This document shows positions 45,646 to 53,793 of a stretch of 64,000 nt of DNA, one piece after another. Origin of the DNA: JAGXKT01 sp964531695. GTDB taxonomy: Bacteria; Planctomycetota; Phycisphaerae; SM23-33. Position numbers and translations under genes: made by a program. The stretch lies in NCBI GenBank assembly GCA_964531695.1, contig CAZHEH010000011.1:1-64000 (forward strand), read 5' to 3'. The notes under the pieces were generated by a model. That model saw only the letters and a program-made list of their open reading frames with translations. It ran no database searches and was not told where the DNA came from. Numbering within the stretch: position 1 is the stretch's first letter; each line of letters opens with the position of its first letter.

Positions 45646-47121
45646 ATGTCAGAAGAGCAACCGCTGCGCGCCGGCCCGGAGGCCGGGGACGCGCAGGCAG
45701 ACGAGCCGGACGCACAAAACGCCGACGCGAATCCGTCGCGGGCCGAGACAAGGGACTCGAGCGAAGGCGAGACGCCGCAACCGGGCGGGGCCACCGGGGC
45801 CGGCGAGGCGGCGCAGGACTCCGGTGCATCGGGCGTCCAAGCCCCCCCGGCCGAGGAGCCGCAGGACCGTCCGAAGCGCCGCCCGATGGTCGTCGTCCGC
45901 TACGGGCGCATGGGCCAGATCGGCGGCTTCCGCTGCGGCGGCGGCAAGCTGCCGCCGGTCCGGGCCGACGTCGTCGTCCGGACGGAGCGCGGCGTGGAGC
46001 TGGGCAAGGTCATCGCGCGGGTCTGCAACGAGACCGGCCCTTTCAGCATCGGGCACGACCAATTGGACGAGTTCGTCAAGGCGTGCGGCTCGGACTACCC
46101 CTTCCGACGAAACGGCAAGCTGCTCCGCCCCGCCAACCAGCAGGACCTGATCGACCAACGCCACCTCAACAGCTCCGCCGGCGAGGAGGCGTCCTACTGC
46201 CGCCAGGAGATCGAGGAGCTGAAGCTCGACATGAAGCTCGTGGCCGTCGAGCACCTCCTGGGCGGCGAGCGGATCGTGTTCTACTTCTCGGCCGAGAACC
46301 GCGTGGACTTCCGCGAGCTGGTTCGGCGGCTGGCGAACCAGTACCACACTCGGATCGAGATGCGGCAGGTCGGCGCCCGCGACGAGGCCCGCCTCAAGGC
46401 CGACTACGAGCGGTGCGGCCGCCAGTGCTGTTGCCAGGCATACCTGAAGGACCTCCGCCCGGTCTCCATGCGCATGGCCAAGACGCAGAAGGCAACGCTC
46501 GACCCGAACAAGATCTCCGGGCGATGCGGGCGGCTGATGTGCTGCCTGCGGTACGAGGACGACGGCTACAAGGAGCTTCGCGCCCGTCTGCCCCGGCGCA
46601 ATACGTGGGTCCGCGCGGGTGAATACGTCGGGCGTGTGGTGGACGCGCAGATTCTGACGCAACTCGTCAAGCTCGCCCGGACGGACGGCACGTACGTCGT
46701 CGTCGCGTGCGAGGAGATCACCGAGCGAGACCTGCCCGCCCCCCGCAAGCCGGCGGAGGGCTCCGGCGAGCGGTCCCGCGGCGGACGCGGCGGGACGCGG
46801 ATGTCCGCGGCGGCCCAGGCCCGGCAGAAGGCCGCCACGGAGAAGTCGCGCCGGGAGGAGAGGCCGAAGCCCGAACCGGCGCCGCAGGACGCGACGCCCT
46901 CCGAGGGCGGCGACAAGCCCGAAGAAGGCAAGCCCCGCAAGAGGCGCCGCGGCGGCCGACGGGGGCGCGGCAAGTCCAAGAGCGGCTCGGGCGGCAAGAG
47001 CCACAAGACCCACTCCAAGGGCGGACAGGGCGGCTCCGGTCAGTCCGGCGGCTCGAGCAAGAAGAAGAAACGCCGCAGGCGGCGGAAGAAGAAGCCCTCC
47101 GGCGGCTCCGAGTCCTCGTAA
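45646..47121 (+). CDS. ricT: PSP1/RicT-like protein with long basic tail
   Basis: A 491-residue protein centred on a PSP1 (YaaT/RicT) domain at about 80-370. In Bacillus, RicT joins RicA and RicF in an iron-sulfur complex acting with RNase Y on mRNA processing. The domain has conserved cysteines: Cys257 and Cys261-263 (CGRQCCCQAY) and Cys294, Cys299 and Cys300 (GRCGRLMCC). An acidic N-terminal extension (1-75) and a basic, Gly/Lys/Arg-rich C-terminal tail (about 375-491, with RKRRRGGRRGRGKSK) are additions to the usual protein; the tail may bind RNA or DNA. No ricA, ricF or rny is seen nearby. ATG at 45646 is the first with plausible context. Confidence 0.85.
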   Translation: MSEEQPLRAGPEAGDAQADEPDAQNADANPSRAETRDSSEGETPQPGGATGAGEAAQDSGASGVQAPPAEEPQDRPKRRPMVVVRYGRMGQIGGFRCGGGKLPPVRADVVVRTERGVELGKVIARVCNETGPFSIGHDQLDEFVKACGSDYPFRRNGKLLRPANQQDLIDQRHLNSSAGEEASYCRQEIEELKLDMKLVAVEHLLGGERIVFYFSAENRVDFRELVRRLANQYHTRIEMRQVGARDEARLKADYERCGRQCCCQAYLKDLRPVSMRMAKTQKATLDPNKISGRCGRLMCCLRYEDDGYKELRARLPRRNTWVRAGEYVGRVVDAQILTQLVKLARTDGTYVVVACEEITERDLPAPRKPAEGSGERSRGGRGGTRMSAAAQARQKAATEKSRREERPKPEPAPQDATPSEGGDKPEEGKPRKRRRGGRRGRGKSKSGSGGKSHKTHSKGGQGGSGQSGGSSKKKKRRRRRKKKPSGGSESS

Positions 47122-47184
47122 CTTGGTACCGTAGCACCTTAGCCCGATCCGGCCGCGCGAGGCGGCGTCCGGCAGGGAGAGAAT

Positions 47185-47859
47185 ATGGCGACGTACAAGC
47201 TGAATGTGGCGAGAATCCGCGGTTGCCCGCCGCCGGCACAGGTGGACACGGCCTGCGAGCGCTTCGGCCTGCCGGAGACGGAGGAGTTCGGCGTGCTCCA
47301 GCACACGGCGACGGACTCGGCCGCCTTCGCCACCGTCATCCGCCGGACGCAAACCGCCATCCCCCGGCTGGACGCGGACCGGCAGGAAGTCACGGCCGAG
47401 CCGGTGGAGAAGGTCACGGTCTATCCCTTCGGCGCCATCCCCGCCCGCGAGGTGCTGGAGATCTACGCCGGCGGGACCACCGCGGCCGAGCAGATCGGCG
47501 TGTTCCTGGCGAGCTGCCTGGCGCTGCCGGCGGTAGTCGAGCCGATCGAGCTGGACGTGCTGTCGGCCGTGGACAAGCTGCTCGAGACCGCCAAGCGGGC
47601 GCAACTCATCGCGGCGCGGGTCAGCGAGTACGCCCACAACGCGTACATGTCCGGCGCGTACGCCCCGAAGTTCCTCGACAGCCAGCACGGGCGGGACTTC
47701 CTGGCCGAGTACGGCGAGTTCGTCACGTCCGCGCGGGTGCGGTTCCACGCAGCGGCCGGCCGCGCAACGGTGAACCTGACGCCCAAGGCGGCGTTCTCCT
47801 ACAGTTGCGGCGAGGACGACCAGGTCGAGGTCCAGGGCCTCCTGCGGCAGCTCGTCTGA
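47185..47859 (+). CDS. Conserved hypothetical protein
   Basis: A 224-residue soluble protein with no signal peptide, membrane helix or known motif that I recognise. It is acidic and rich in Ala and Glu, with an alternating helix/strand pattern and a Tyr/Phe-rich centre (SEYAHNAYMSGAYAPKFL). ATG at 47185 has GGGAGAG upstream. It follows ricT by 63 bases and precedes the ligase gene by 37, so it is probably in the same operon. The function is unknown. Confidence 0.65.
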   Translation: MATYKLNVARIRGCPPPAQVDTACERFGLPETEEFGVLQHTATDSAAFATVIRRTQTAIPRLDADRQEVTAEPVEKVTVYPFGAIPAREVLEIYAGGTTAAEQIGVFLASCLALPAVVEPIELDVLSAVDKLLETAKRAQLIAARVSEYAHNAYMSGAYAPKFLDSQHGRDFLAEYGEFVTSARVRFHAAAGRATVNLTPKAAFSYSCGEDDQVEVQGLLRQLV

Positions 47860-47896
47860 CGGCGGGCGGCGACCGTTCGACCCGGCGACGACCAAC

Positions 47897-49555
47897 GTGC
47901 ACACCATCCCGGCGATTCTGACTGGCAGCGTCCGGCGGCACGCCGACCGGCCGGCCCTTCAGATGCACGGAAGGCCCGAGCCCGATGCGTACACCTACGC
48001 CCGGCTCGGGCGGGCGGCCTCGGGCGCGGCCGCACGGCTGGCGGCGCGCGGCGTGGGGCCGGGCGACCCCGTCGCCCTGCTCGGCGGCAACAGCCCCGAA
48101 TGGGTGGTGGCCTACTGCGCCCTGCACCTGCGCGGCGCGGTCTGTGTTCCGCTGGACCCGCTGCTCTCGCCCGCGGAGGCCGGGGGCATCCTGCGCGTCA
48201 GCGGCTCGGGGCTGCTGATCGCCTCGGACGCGCTGCGGGACGCCGCCGCGACGGCCGCCGGAGAGAACGGGCCGCGCGTGCTGTCCCTGGAAGAGCTGGC
48301 GTCGGGCGCGGACGCTGCGGGCGCGTCATCCGCCCCGTACGGCGAGATCGCGGGCGAGGACGACCCGGCCGTGATCGTGTTCACCTCCGGCACGTCCGGG
48401 CGGGCCAAGGGCGTGGTGCTGACGCATCGCAACATCGCGGCGAACGCGCGGGCCGGGGCCGAATGGCTCGGCACGACGCCGGAGGACCGCTACCTGTCGA
48501 TCCTGCCGCTGAACCACATGTTCGAGCAGACGGCCGGGCTGATGATCCCGATCGCCAGCGGGGCGAGCATCTACTACGCCGGCTCCCGGAATCCGCGAAC
48601 GATCGTCGAGGCGATGCGGGCTTCTCGCGCGACACTGACGACGATGGTGCCGGGCCTCGTCCGCCTGCTGCACAAGCGGATCGCCTCGGCCCTCACGAGC
48701 GGCCCGGCTTGGCGGCGGGCCGGCTTCCGCGCCGCACTCGGGCTCTGCCGCACGGCCCGCGCGGTCGGGCTGCGCCCGGAGCGCCGGCTGCTGCGGCGGA
48801 TTCACGAGGCCTTCGGCGGGCGGATGCGGTTCATCGTCTGCGGCGGCGCGCCGCTCGATGCCGAGCCGGCCGCGTTCTTCCGGGACGTGGGCCTGCCCGT
48901 GCTCCAGGGCTACGGGCTCTCGGAGGCCGGGCCCATCGTCAGCGTCAACCGGCTGGGCGAGCATGCAATGGGCTCGGTCGGCAAGCCCCTGCCGGGCGTG
49001 GAGGTCCGCGTGGACGCCCCGCCGGGCGCCGACGTGGGCGAGGTGCAGGTTCGCGGCCCGAACGTCATGCCGGGCTACTTCGCCGACGACCGCGCGACGG
49101 GCGAGGCCTTCGCCGCTGACGGCTGGCTCCGCACGGGCGACCTCGGACGCGTGGACAAGCGCGGCTTCCTGTGGATCTGCGGCCGGCTGAAGGACGTGAT
49201 CGTCGGCGAGTCGGGCAAGAATGTATACCCGGAGGAGATCGAGGCGGTGCTCGTGCTCAGCCCGCACCTCCGCGGGGTCTGCGTGCTCGGGTACCGCCCG
49301 GAGGACCGCCCCGGCGCCGGCGAGGCGCCGCTGGTGATCGTCACGCCCGACCCGGACGACCCGCCGCCGGGCGAAGGGCCGCCCGAGCCGCGGCTGATGG
49401 CCGAGGTCCGCCGGCGCTGCCGGCCGCTGGCGGGCTACAAGCAGCCGAGGTACTTCGCGGCATGGCCGGGGGAACTGCCGCGCACGCACACGCTCAAGCT
49501 CCGTAAGACGGCGATCCGCGCCCGTCTGGACGAGCTGGATATACACCCGCTGTAG
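47897..49555 (+). CDS. AMP-dependent synthetase / acyl-CoA ligase
   Basis: A 552-residue adenylate-forming enzyme that activates a carboxylic acid, probably a fatty acid, as acyl-AMP and then acyl-CoA. The core motifs are FTSGTSGRAKGVVLTH (P-loop), YGLSEAGP, GWLRTGDLG and a C-terminal Lys in LKLRKTAIR. There is a long insertion between the P-loop and YGLSEAG as in long-chain acyl-CoA ligases. The start is GTG at 47897. It is flanked by unrelated genes. The substrate is not known. Confidence 0.92.
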   Translation: MHTIPAILTGSVRRHADRPALQMHGRPEPDAYTYARLGRAASGAAARLAARGVGPGDPVALLGGNSPEWVVAYCALHLRGAVCVPLDPLLSPAEAGGILRVSGSGLLIASDALRDAAATAAGENGPRVLSLEELASGADAAGASSAPYGEIAGEDDPAVIVFTSGTSGRAKGVVLTHRNIAANARAGAEWLGTTPEDRYLSILPLNHMFEQTAGLMIPIASGASIYYAGSRNPRTIVEAMRASRATLTTMVPGLVRLLHKRIASALTSGPAWRRAGFRAALGLCRTARAVGLRPERRLLRRIHEAFGGRMRFIVCGGAPLDAEPAAFFRDVGLPVLQGYGLSEAGPIVSVNRLGEHAMGSVGKPLPGVEVRVDAPPGADVGEVQVRGPNVMPGYFADDRATGEAFAADGWLRTGDLGRVDKRGFLWICGRLKDVIVGESGKNVYPEEIEAVLVLSPHLRGVCVLGYRPEDRPGAGEAPLVIVTPDPDDPPPGEGPPEPRLMAEVRRRCRPLAGYKQPRYFAAWPGELPRTHTLKLRKTAIRARLDELDIHPL

Positions 49556-49639
49556 AGCGGCGCTTCCCCGCTCTCCCTGCGCGCGGTATAGTCCCTCGCG
49601 AGATGGCGGCGCGACGCGGCGACGCAAGGGAGAATCGCG

Positions 49640-50713
49640 ATGGTCCTGCACGTGATACGGGTGTTGTTCCTGCTGGTCGTCGTGGCCATCACGCTCTCCT
49701 ACGTATTCCAGCCCCCCGTGGTCGAGCAGGAATACTCGACATGGCGGTTCCTCTCGGTCTCGGCCTACATCCTGCTGCCCGCGCTGGGGGCGTTCGCGCT
49801 GATCCTGGTGGACATGTTCTGGCGGCGCAAGCGGCTGGACGCCCTGAGCGGGCTGTTCTTCGGCCTGCTGGCGGGCATGGTGATCGCCTGGGCCCTGGCC
49901 AAGGTCATCGACATCGTCGTGCCGGTCTACCCCGCGCTCCAGGACGTCGTGCTCGTCCAGCTTGTCAAAGCGCTGTTGGGTGTGGCGGCCGTGTTCATCT
50001 GCGTCAGCTTCGTGCTCCAGACGAAGGACGATTTCCGCTTCGTCATTCCCTACGTCGAGTTCTCACGGCAGGCCAAGGGCCCCAAGCCGATTCTGCTCGA
50101 CACGTCCGCCATCATCGACGGGCGGATCGCGGACATCGCGGACACGCGAATCCTCGACGCGGAGATCATCATCCCCCGCTTCATCCTGGCCGAGCTTCAG
50201 GGCATCGCCGACTCCGGGGACAAGCTCAAGCGTAACCGCGGCCGGCGGGGCCTGGACGTTCTCAACCGTCTCCGCGCCGACGAGAAGCTGGACATCCGCA
50301 TCGTCGAGCCGACCGCGTCGTCCGTCATCGACGTGCCGAAGGTGGACGCCAAGCTCGTGGCGATGGCCAAGCGCATGGACGGGCGCATCGTGACGAACGA
50401 CTATAATCTCAACAAGATCGCCCAACTCCAGGAGGTCACGGTGATCAACGTCAATGACCTCGCCAACGCGCTCAAGCCCATCGTGCTGCCGGGCGAGGCG
50501 GTGCAGGTGAAGGTCATCAAGCCGGGCGAGGAGTCCGGACAGGGCGTCGGCTACCTGGAGGACGGTACGATGGTCGTGGTCGAGGGCGGGCGGAGCCACG
50601 TGGGACACGACGTGCAGATCACGGTCACCAGCGTGTTGCAGACGTCCGCCGGACGGATGATCTTCGGGCAATTGAGGCGCGAGCGCGCCCCGGCAGCCGG
50701 CCCGTCCTCGTAG
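49640..50713 (+). CDS. PIN/TRAM domain membrane protein (YacL family)
   Basis: A 357-residue protein with four N-terminal membrane helices (about 4-21, 38-58, 70-92 and 104-125), a PIN nuclease domain (about 148-280) and a C-terminal TRAM domain (about 288-345). The PIN acidic residues are present: Asp154, Glu185, Asp236 and Asp254. YacL-type proteins are predicted membrane-bound RNA endonucleases. ATG at 49640 has GGGAG six to seven bases upstream. A TATAGT at 49587-49592 may be its -10 box. Confidence 0.92.
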   Translation: MVLHVIRVLFLLVVVAITLSYVFQPPVVEQEYSTWRFLSVSAYILLPALGAFALILVDMFWRRKRLDALSGLFFGLLAGMVIAWALAKVIDIVVPVYPALQDVVLVQLVKALLGVAAVFICVSFVLQTKDDFRFVIPYVEFSRQAKGPKPILLDTSAIIDGRIADIADTRILDAEIIIPRFILAELQGIADSGDKLKRNRGRRGLDVLNRLRADEKLDIRIVEPTASSVIDVPKVDAKLVAMAKRMDGRIVTNDYNLNKIAQLQEVTVINVNDLANALKPIVLPGEAVQVKVIKPGEESGQGVGYLEDGTMVVVEGGRSHVGHDVQITVTSVLQTSAGRMIFGQLRRERAPAAGPSS

Positions 50714-50778
50714 CAACCCCGGCGGGCTGGCGTGGGCGGCCGCCTCGCCGTAGAATGGGTGGGTAGGCGACAACAGCG

Positions 50779-51216
50779 ATGTCACCGTACATCACCCAAA
50801 ACCATTGGTTTCTGCTGTTCTTCGTCGCGGCTCCGCTCATCATCTTCTGTGGTTGGCGGTCGTTGATCCTCGGCGTGCTCCGCTGTGGCATTGCCGTCCT
50901 CGTCGGCTGGGTCTTGATTCACTTCGCTGTGGATCGCCACTGGGACCTGCGTATCGCATTTCTGCCGGCGAACGCGACCGAGCAACAGGCGATGGACGCC
51001 ACGGCGGACGGTGCGAGCCGCGTCTTCTATCTGATCCTCGGCTGGGTGCCTGCCGGTTTCTACGCGATGTTCTGGTTCCTCCTGTGGCTGCCGTTCTGGT
51101 GGTTCATGAGTCGCCGGGGGAAGTCGCCTAACCAACGGCTGCAGTTGACCGGCAACGCCCGCGATGTAGAATCTGCTGCTGTCGACGGGCTGTCCCCGCG
51201 GGCGGCCGGCAACTGA
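50779..51216 (+). CDS. Small membrane protein with NQRLQLTG tail
   Basis: A 145-residue protein with two to three membrane helices (about 10-30, 33-52 and 78-108) and a short hydrophilic C-terminus containing PNQRLQLTGNAR. The helical core is not recognised. The tail is unlike the rest and recalls the C-terminal tails that arise when a gene runs into an integron attC-like or other dispersed repeat. A TAGAAT lies upstream at 50751-50756. The gene may be a cassette-like or decayed gene. Confidence 0.55.
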   Translation: MSPYITQNHWFLLFFVAAPLIIFCGWRSLILGVLRCGIAVLVGWVLIHFAVDRHWDLRIAFLPANATEQQAMDATADGASRVFYLILGWVPAGFYAMFWFLLWLPFWWFMSRRGKSPNQRLQLTGNARDVESAAVDGLSPRAAGN

Positions 51217-51250
51217 GCCTTTTACGGTCCCGAGGCGGAAGGAGTACCCG

Positions 51251-51928
51251 ATGGCGAAGCTTTCCCTGGCCGAGCACATGATGGAGCAGCCGGCGGACGG
51301 CGGCGGGGAAGACGTGGGCCCCTTCGTCACCATCTCGCGCCAGTTCGGCTGCTACGGCTTCTCCCTCGGCCTGCTGCTGCTGGAGATTCTTAACGACCAG
51401 GCCGAGGAGGGCGACGTCTGGAAGATCTACCAGCGGGAAATCCTCGAGCGTCTCGCCACCGAGACCAACATGGCCGCCGACATCATCGACCGGGAACGCA
51501 AGAGCCGCCCCGGCATGGTGACCGACCTGTTCCGATCTCTTCGCCGCGAGAAGGTCCCCTCCGGCTACGAAATCCGCAACCGCATTACGACGATCATCCG
51601 CGGCCTGGCGGCCGAGGGGCACGCCATCATCGTCGGGCAGGCCGGGGCCTCCGCCACGCACGACCTGCCCAACGGACTGTGGGTCCGCCTGGAAGCCCCC
51701 GAGGAGTGGACGGCGCGCGAGGTGGCCCTGCGGGAGGGGCTGACCGAGGCCCAGGCGCGCAAGCGCGTCCGGGAAATGGAGAAAGAGCGCGAATCGCTCC
51801 GGAAGATCTACGCCAAGCGGCTGCCCCGCACCCCCGCCTATCACCTCATCTACGACTGCTCGGCCTTCACGCTGGCGCAGATCGCCAAGCACATCGTGGC
51901 GGCCATGAAGATGCGAGGGCTCGTCTGA
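51251..51928 (+). CDS. Cytidylate kinase-like family protein
   Basis: A 225-residue P-loop nucleoside monophosphate kinase-like protein. The N-terminal TISRQFGCYGFSLG is the phosphate-binding region of the Cytidylate_kin2 type, where the usual GxxxxGK[ST] is degenerate. Later helices include AIIVGQAGASATHDLP and VRLEAPEEWTAREVALREG. The catalytic P-loop lysine is missing, as in many members of the family. Start ATG at 51251 has AGGAG upstream. The substrate is unknown. It lies 302 bases before the ATPase operon. Confidence 0.85.
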   Translation: MAKLSLAEHMMEQPADGGGEDVGPFVTISRQFGCYGFSLGLLLLEILNDQAEEGDVWKIYQREILERLATETNMAADIIDRERKSRPGMVTDLFRSLRREKVPSGYEIRNRITTIIRGLAAEGHAIIVGQAGASATHDLPNGLWVRLEAPEEWTAREVALREGLTEAQARKRVREMEKERESLRKIYAKRLPRTPAYHLIYDCSAFTLAQIAKHIVAAMKMRGLV

Positions 51929-52070
51929 GGTCCGGAAGGGCAACACGAGGTCCGGAATTTGCTTAGCACGGTGGCCGCGCATGCCGAAATGATGATTCCA
52001 GGGGTGCATGGGTGCATATCGTGGCGGTCCGGGCCCGCGCCGGCCCGATCGGCGAGTCCGAGAATTGGGT

Positions 52071-52099
52071 TTATCTCGACGCGGCGCTGCTACTATACT
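52071..52099 (+). promoter_or_regulatory. Promoter of the V-type ATPase operon
   Basis: TTATCT (52071-52076), 17-base spacer, TATACT (52094-52099; five of six match). The start codon of the first gene is 131 bases downstream. The rest of the 302-base gap 51929-52230 shows no other feature. Confidence 0.5.
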
Positions 52100-52230
52100 A
52101 TGCCCTTCCGCCCGTGCGGGCCTTTGCGTTCGGGACGGGCCAAGAGCCGCCATCCCTCTGCTCGCGGCCGGGCGCTTCGGTTCGGCCGACGACAACAACC
52201 ACAGCCCGGCAAGTTTCACGGGAGTGTGCC

Positions 52231-52926
52231 ATGCCAGAGACCATCGAGAATTTCGTCGCCAAGCTTCAGGCCGAGGGCGTGGAGGCCGGCAAGCAGGAAG
52301 CCGACAAGCTCAAGGCCCAGGCCGAGAAGGAGCGAGAGCAGCTCCTCGCCGAGGCCCGCGAGCAAGCCGAGCGGATCGTCGCCGACGCCAAGCAGGAGGC
52401 CGACCGGCTGGTGGCCCGCGGCCAGACGGACTTGCAGATCGCGGCTCGCGACACCGCCCTGAAGCTGCGGGAGCGGCTCGGCGCCGCGCTGTCCGCCCTG
52501 GCGTCGCACGCGGCGCGGCAGAAGCTCTCCGACCCCGACTTCGTCGGCGGCGTCCTGCACGACCTGGTCACGATGTACGCCCGGTCCGAGTGCGAGCACC
52601 GGCGGGCGATCCGGATCAACGTGCCGGACCAGATGCGGGACAAGCTCGTCGAGTGGGCCCTCCGCGAGCTGGGCCAGGAGACGATCGACAGCGGACATAC
52701 CGCCATCGACCTGAAGGGCACACTCCGCGAGGCGGGCTTCGAATACGAAATCGCCGACGGCGGCAACGTGGAGGTCACCCTCGACGCCGTCGTGCAGTCG
52801 CTGACGGACATCGTCAAGCCGTCGCTGGCCGACCTTCTGCGGGACGCCATGAGCGAGCAGGAGACGCCCTCGTCCCCGTCCGAGCAGGCCGAGGCCGGAG
52901 ACGATGCAGGCAAGGACAGCGAGTAG
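52231..52926 (+). CDS. atpE: V-type ATPase subunit E
   Basis: Peripheral stalk subunit, 231 residues. The N-terminal half is a long amphipathic coiled coil (QEADKLKAQAEKEREQ ... EAREQAERIVADAKQEA). The globular C-terminal part binds the A and B ring. ATG at 52231 is preceded by GGGAG; upstream in-frame sequence is not coding-like. First gene of the operon E-DUF2764-A-B-D-I-K, which resembles ATPase operons of Chlamydiae, spirochaetes and Bacteroidetes. Confidence 0.87.
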   Translation: MPETIENFVAKLQAEGVEAGKQEADKLKAQAEKEREQLLAEAREQAERIVADAKQEADRLVARGQTDLQIAARDTALKLRERLGAALSALASHAARQKLSDPDFVGGVLHDLVTMYARSECEHRRAIRINVPDQMRDKLVEWALRELGQETIDSGHTAIDLKGTLREAGFEYEIADGGNVEVTLDAVVQSLTDIVKPSLADLLRDAMSEQETPSSPSEQAEAGDDAGKDSE

Positions 52927-52938
52927 CGAACCGGGCCG

Positions 52939-53658
52939 ATGGGCGCCACGAACTACTACCTTCTGACCGTCCTTCCGGGCCTGCCCGAACCGGGCGCCGC
53001 CCCGCCGCTGAGCAAGGCGGCGCTGCGGGGCATGGTGGCCGAGGCGGACGGGCCGCTGGTCGTGGTCGACACGATCCTGCTGTCGGATGACCTGCGGCTG
53101 CGGGACGCCGTGCTGGCTGGCGAGGTCGACCCCGCGGCCGGGGCCGAGGACCCCCGCCTCGAGCCGGCCGTGCTGACGGGCGACCAACTCCGCGATGACG
53201 CGCCGCTCCCCCCCTACTTGGCGCACGCGGGAGAAAGCCGGCAGCCCGCCGCGACGCGACCCGCGGCCGTGGATGTCGTGTGGGAGGCGTACTTCCACCA
53301 CGCGGCCGTCATGGCCCGGCAGACGGGCAATGCGTTCCTGTCCGAATGGGTCGGTTGGGAGATCGGGCTGCGGAACGCCCTGGCCCGGGAACGGGCGAAG
53401 GCCCTGGAGCTGGACCCTCAGAACTACCTCGTCGCGCCGGAGCTGGCGGCGGACGAGGACTACACGGCGTCGCTGAACGCCTGGAGCACCGCGAGCGATC
53501 CGCTGGCGGCCCTGCGGGCGCTGGACCGCCGCCGCTGGGAGTGGATCGACGACCACGACGCCTGGTTCACCTTCGCCGACGACGAGGTGGCCGCCTACAC
53601 CGCGCGGATCGTCCTGTTGCACCGCTGGCAGCGGCTGGAAACCGAGAAGTCCGAATGA
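52939..53658 (+). CDS. DUF2764 family protein of V-type ATPase operons
   Basis: A 239-residue protein that starts with YYLLTVLPGLPE, the DUF2764 pattern. Members lie between the E and A genes of bacterial V-type ATPase operons, and are suspected to replace the C subunit. The protein is mostly helical and acidic with Trp-rich helices (EWVGWEIGLRNALARERA; RRRWEWIDDH). There are 12 bases from the E gene. Its stop codon overlaps the first unit of the heptamer-rich block at 53653. Confidence 0.83.
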   Translation: MGATNYYLLTVLPGLPEPGAAPPLSKAALRGMVAEADGPLVVVDTILLSDDLRLRDAVLAGEVDPAAGAEDPRLEPAVLTGDQLRDDAPLPPYLAHAGESRQPAATRPAAVDVVWEAYFHHAAVMARQTGNAFLSEWVGWEIGLRNALARERAKALELDPQNYLVAPELAADEDYTASLNAWSTASDPLAALRALDRRRWEWIDDHDAWFTFADDEVAAYTARIVLLHRWQRLETEKSE

Positions 53659-53790
53659 CGAAGCACGAATGATGAACCCATGGCGAATCGCGAATGACGA
53701 ACGCACGCCCGGCCGCGGAGCCGTCGGTGCTTTGTCATTCGGGCTTGGTTCGCCATCCCGGTTTTCTCATTCGTCATTAGCGAGGTACGA
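53653..53790. repeat. Heptamer-based inverted block, GAATGAC type
   Basis: A left part (53653-53705) is built of 7-base units close to GAATGAC or GAAGCAC, with one 4-base phase slip. The right part (about 53726-53789) repeats them in reverse complement with similar order and the same slip. The arms share an inverted match of about 14 bases (53653-53666 against 53727-53741, one mismatch). The block fills the gap between the DUF2764 and A genes and ends just before the A ribosome site. Confidence 0.65.
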
Positions 53791-53793
53791 GCC

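Noticed and set aside
51251..51928. Genuine cytidylate kinase (cmk)
   Set aside because: The sequence lacks the normal P-loop GxxxxGK[ST] and belongs to the cytidylate-kinase-like group, so the cmk name was not used.
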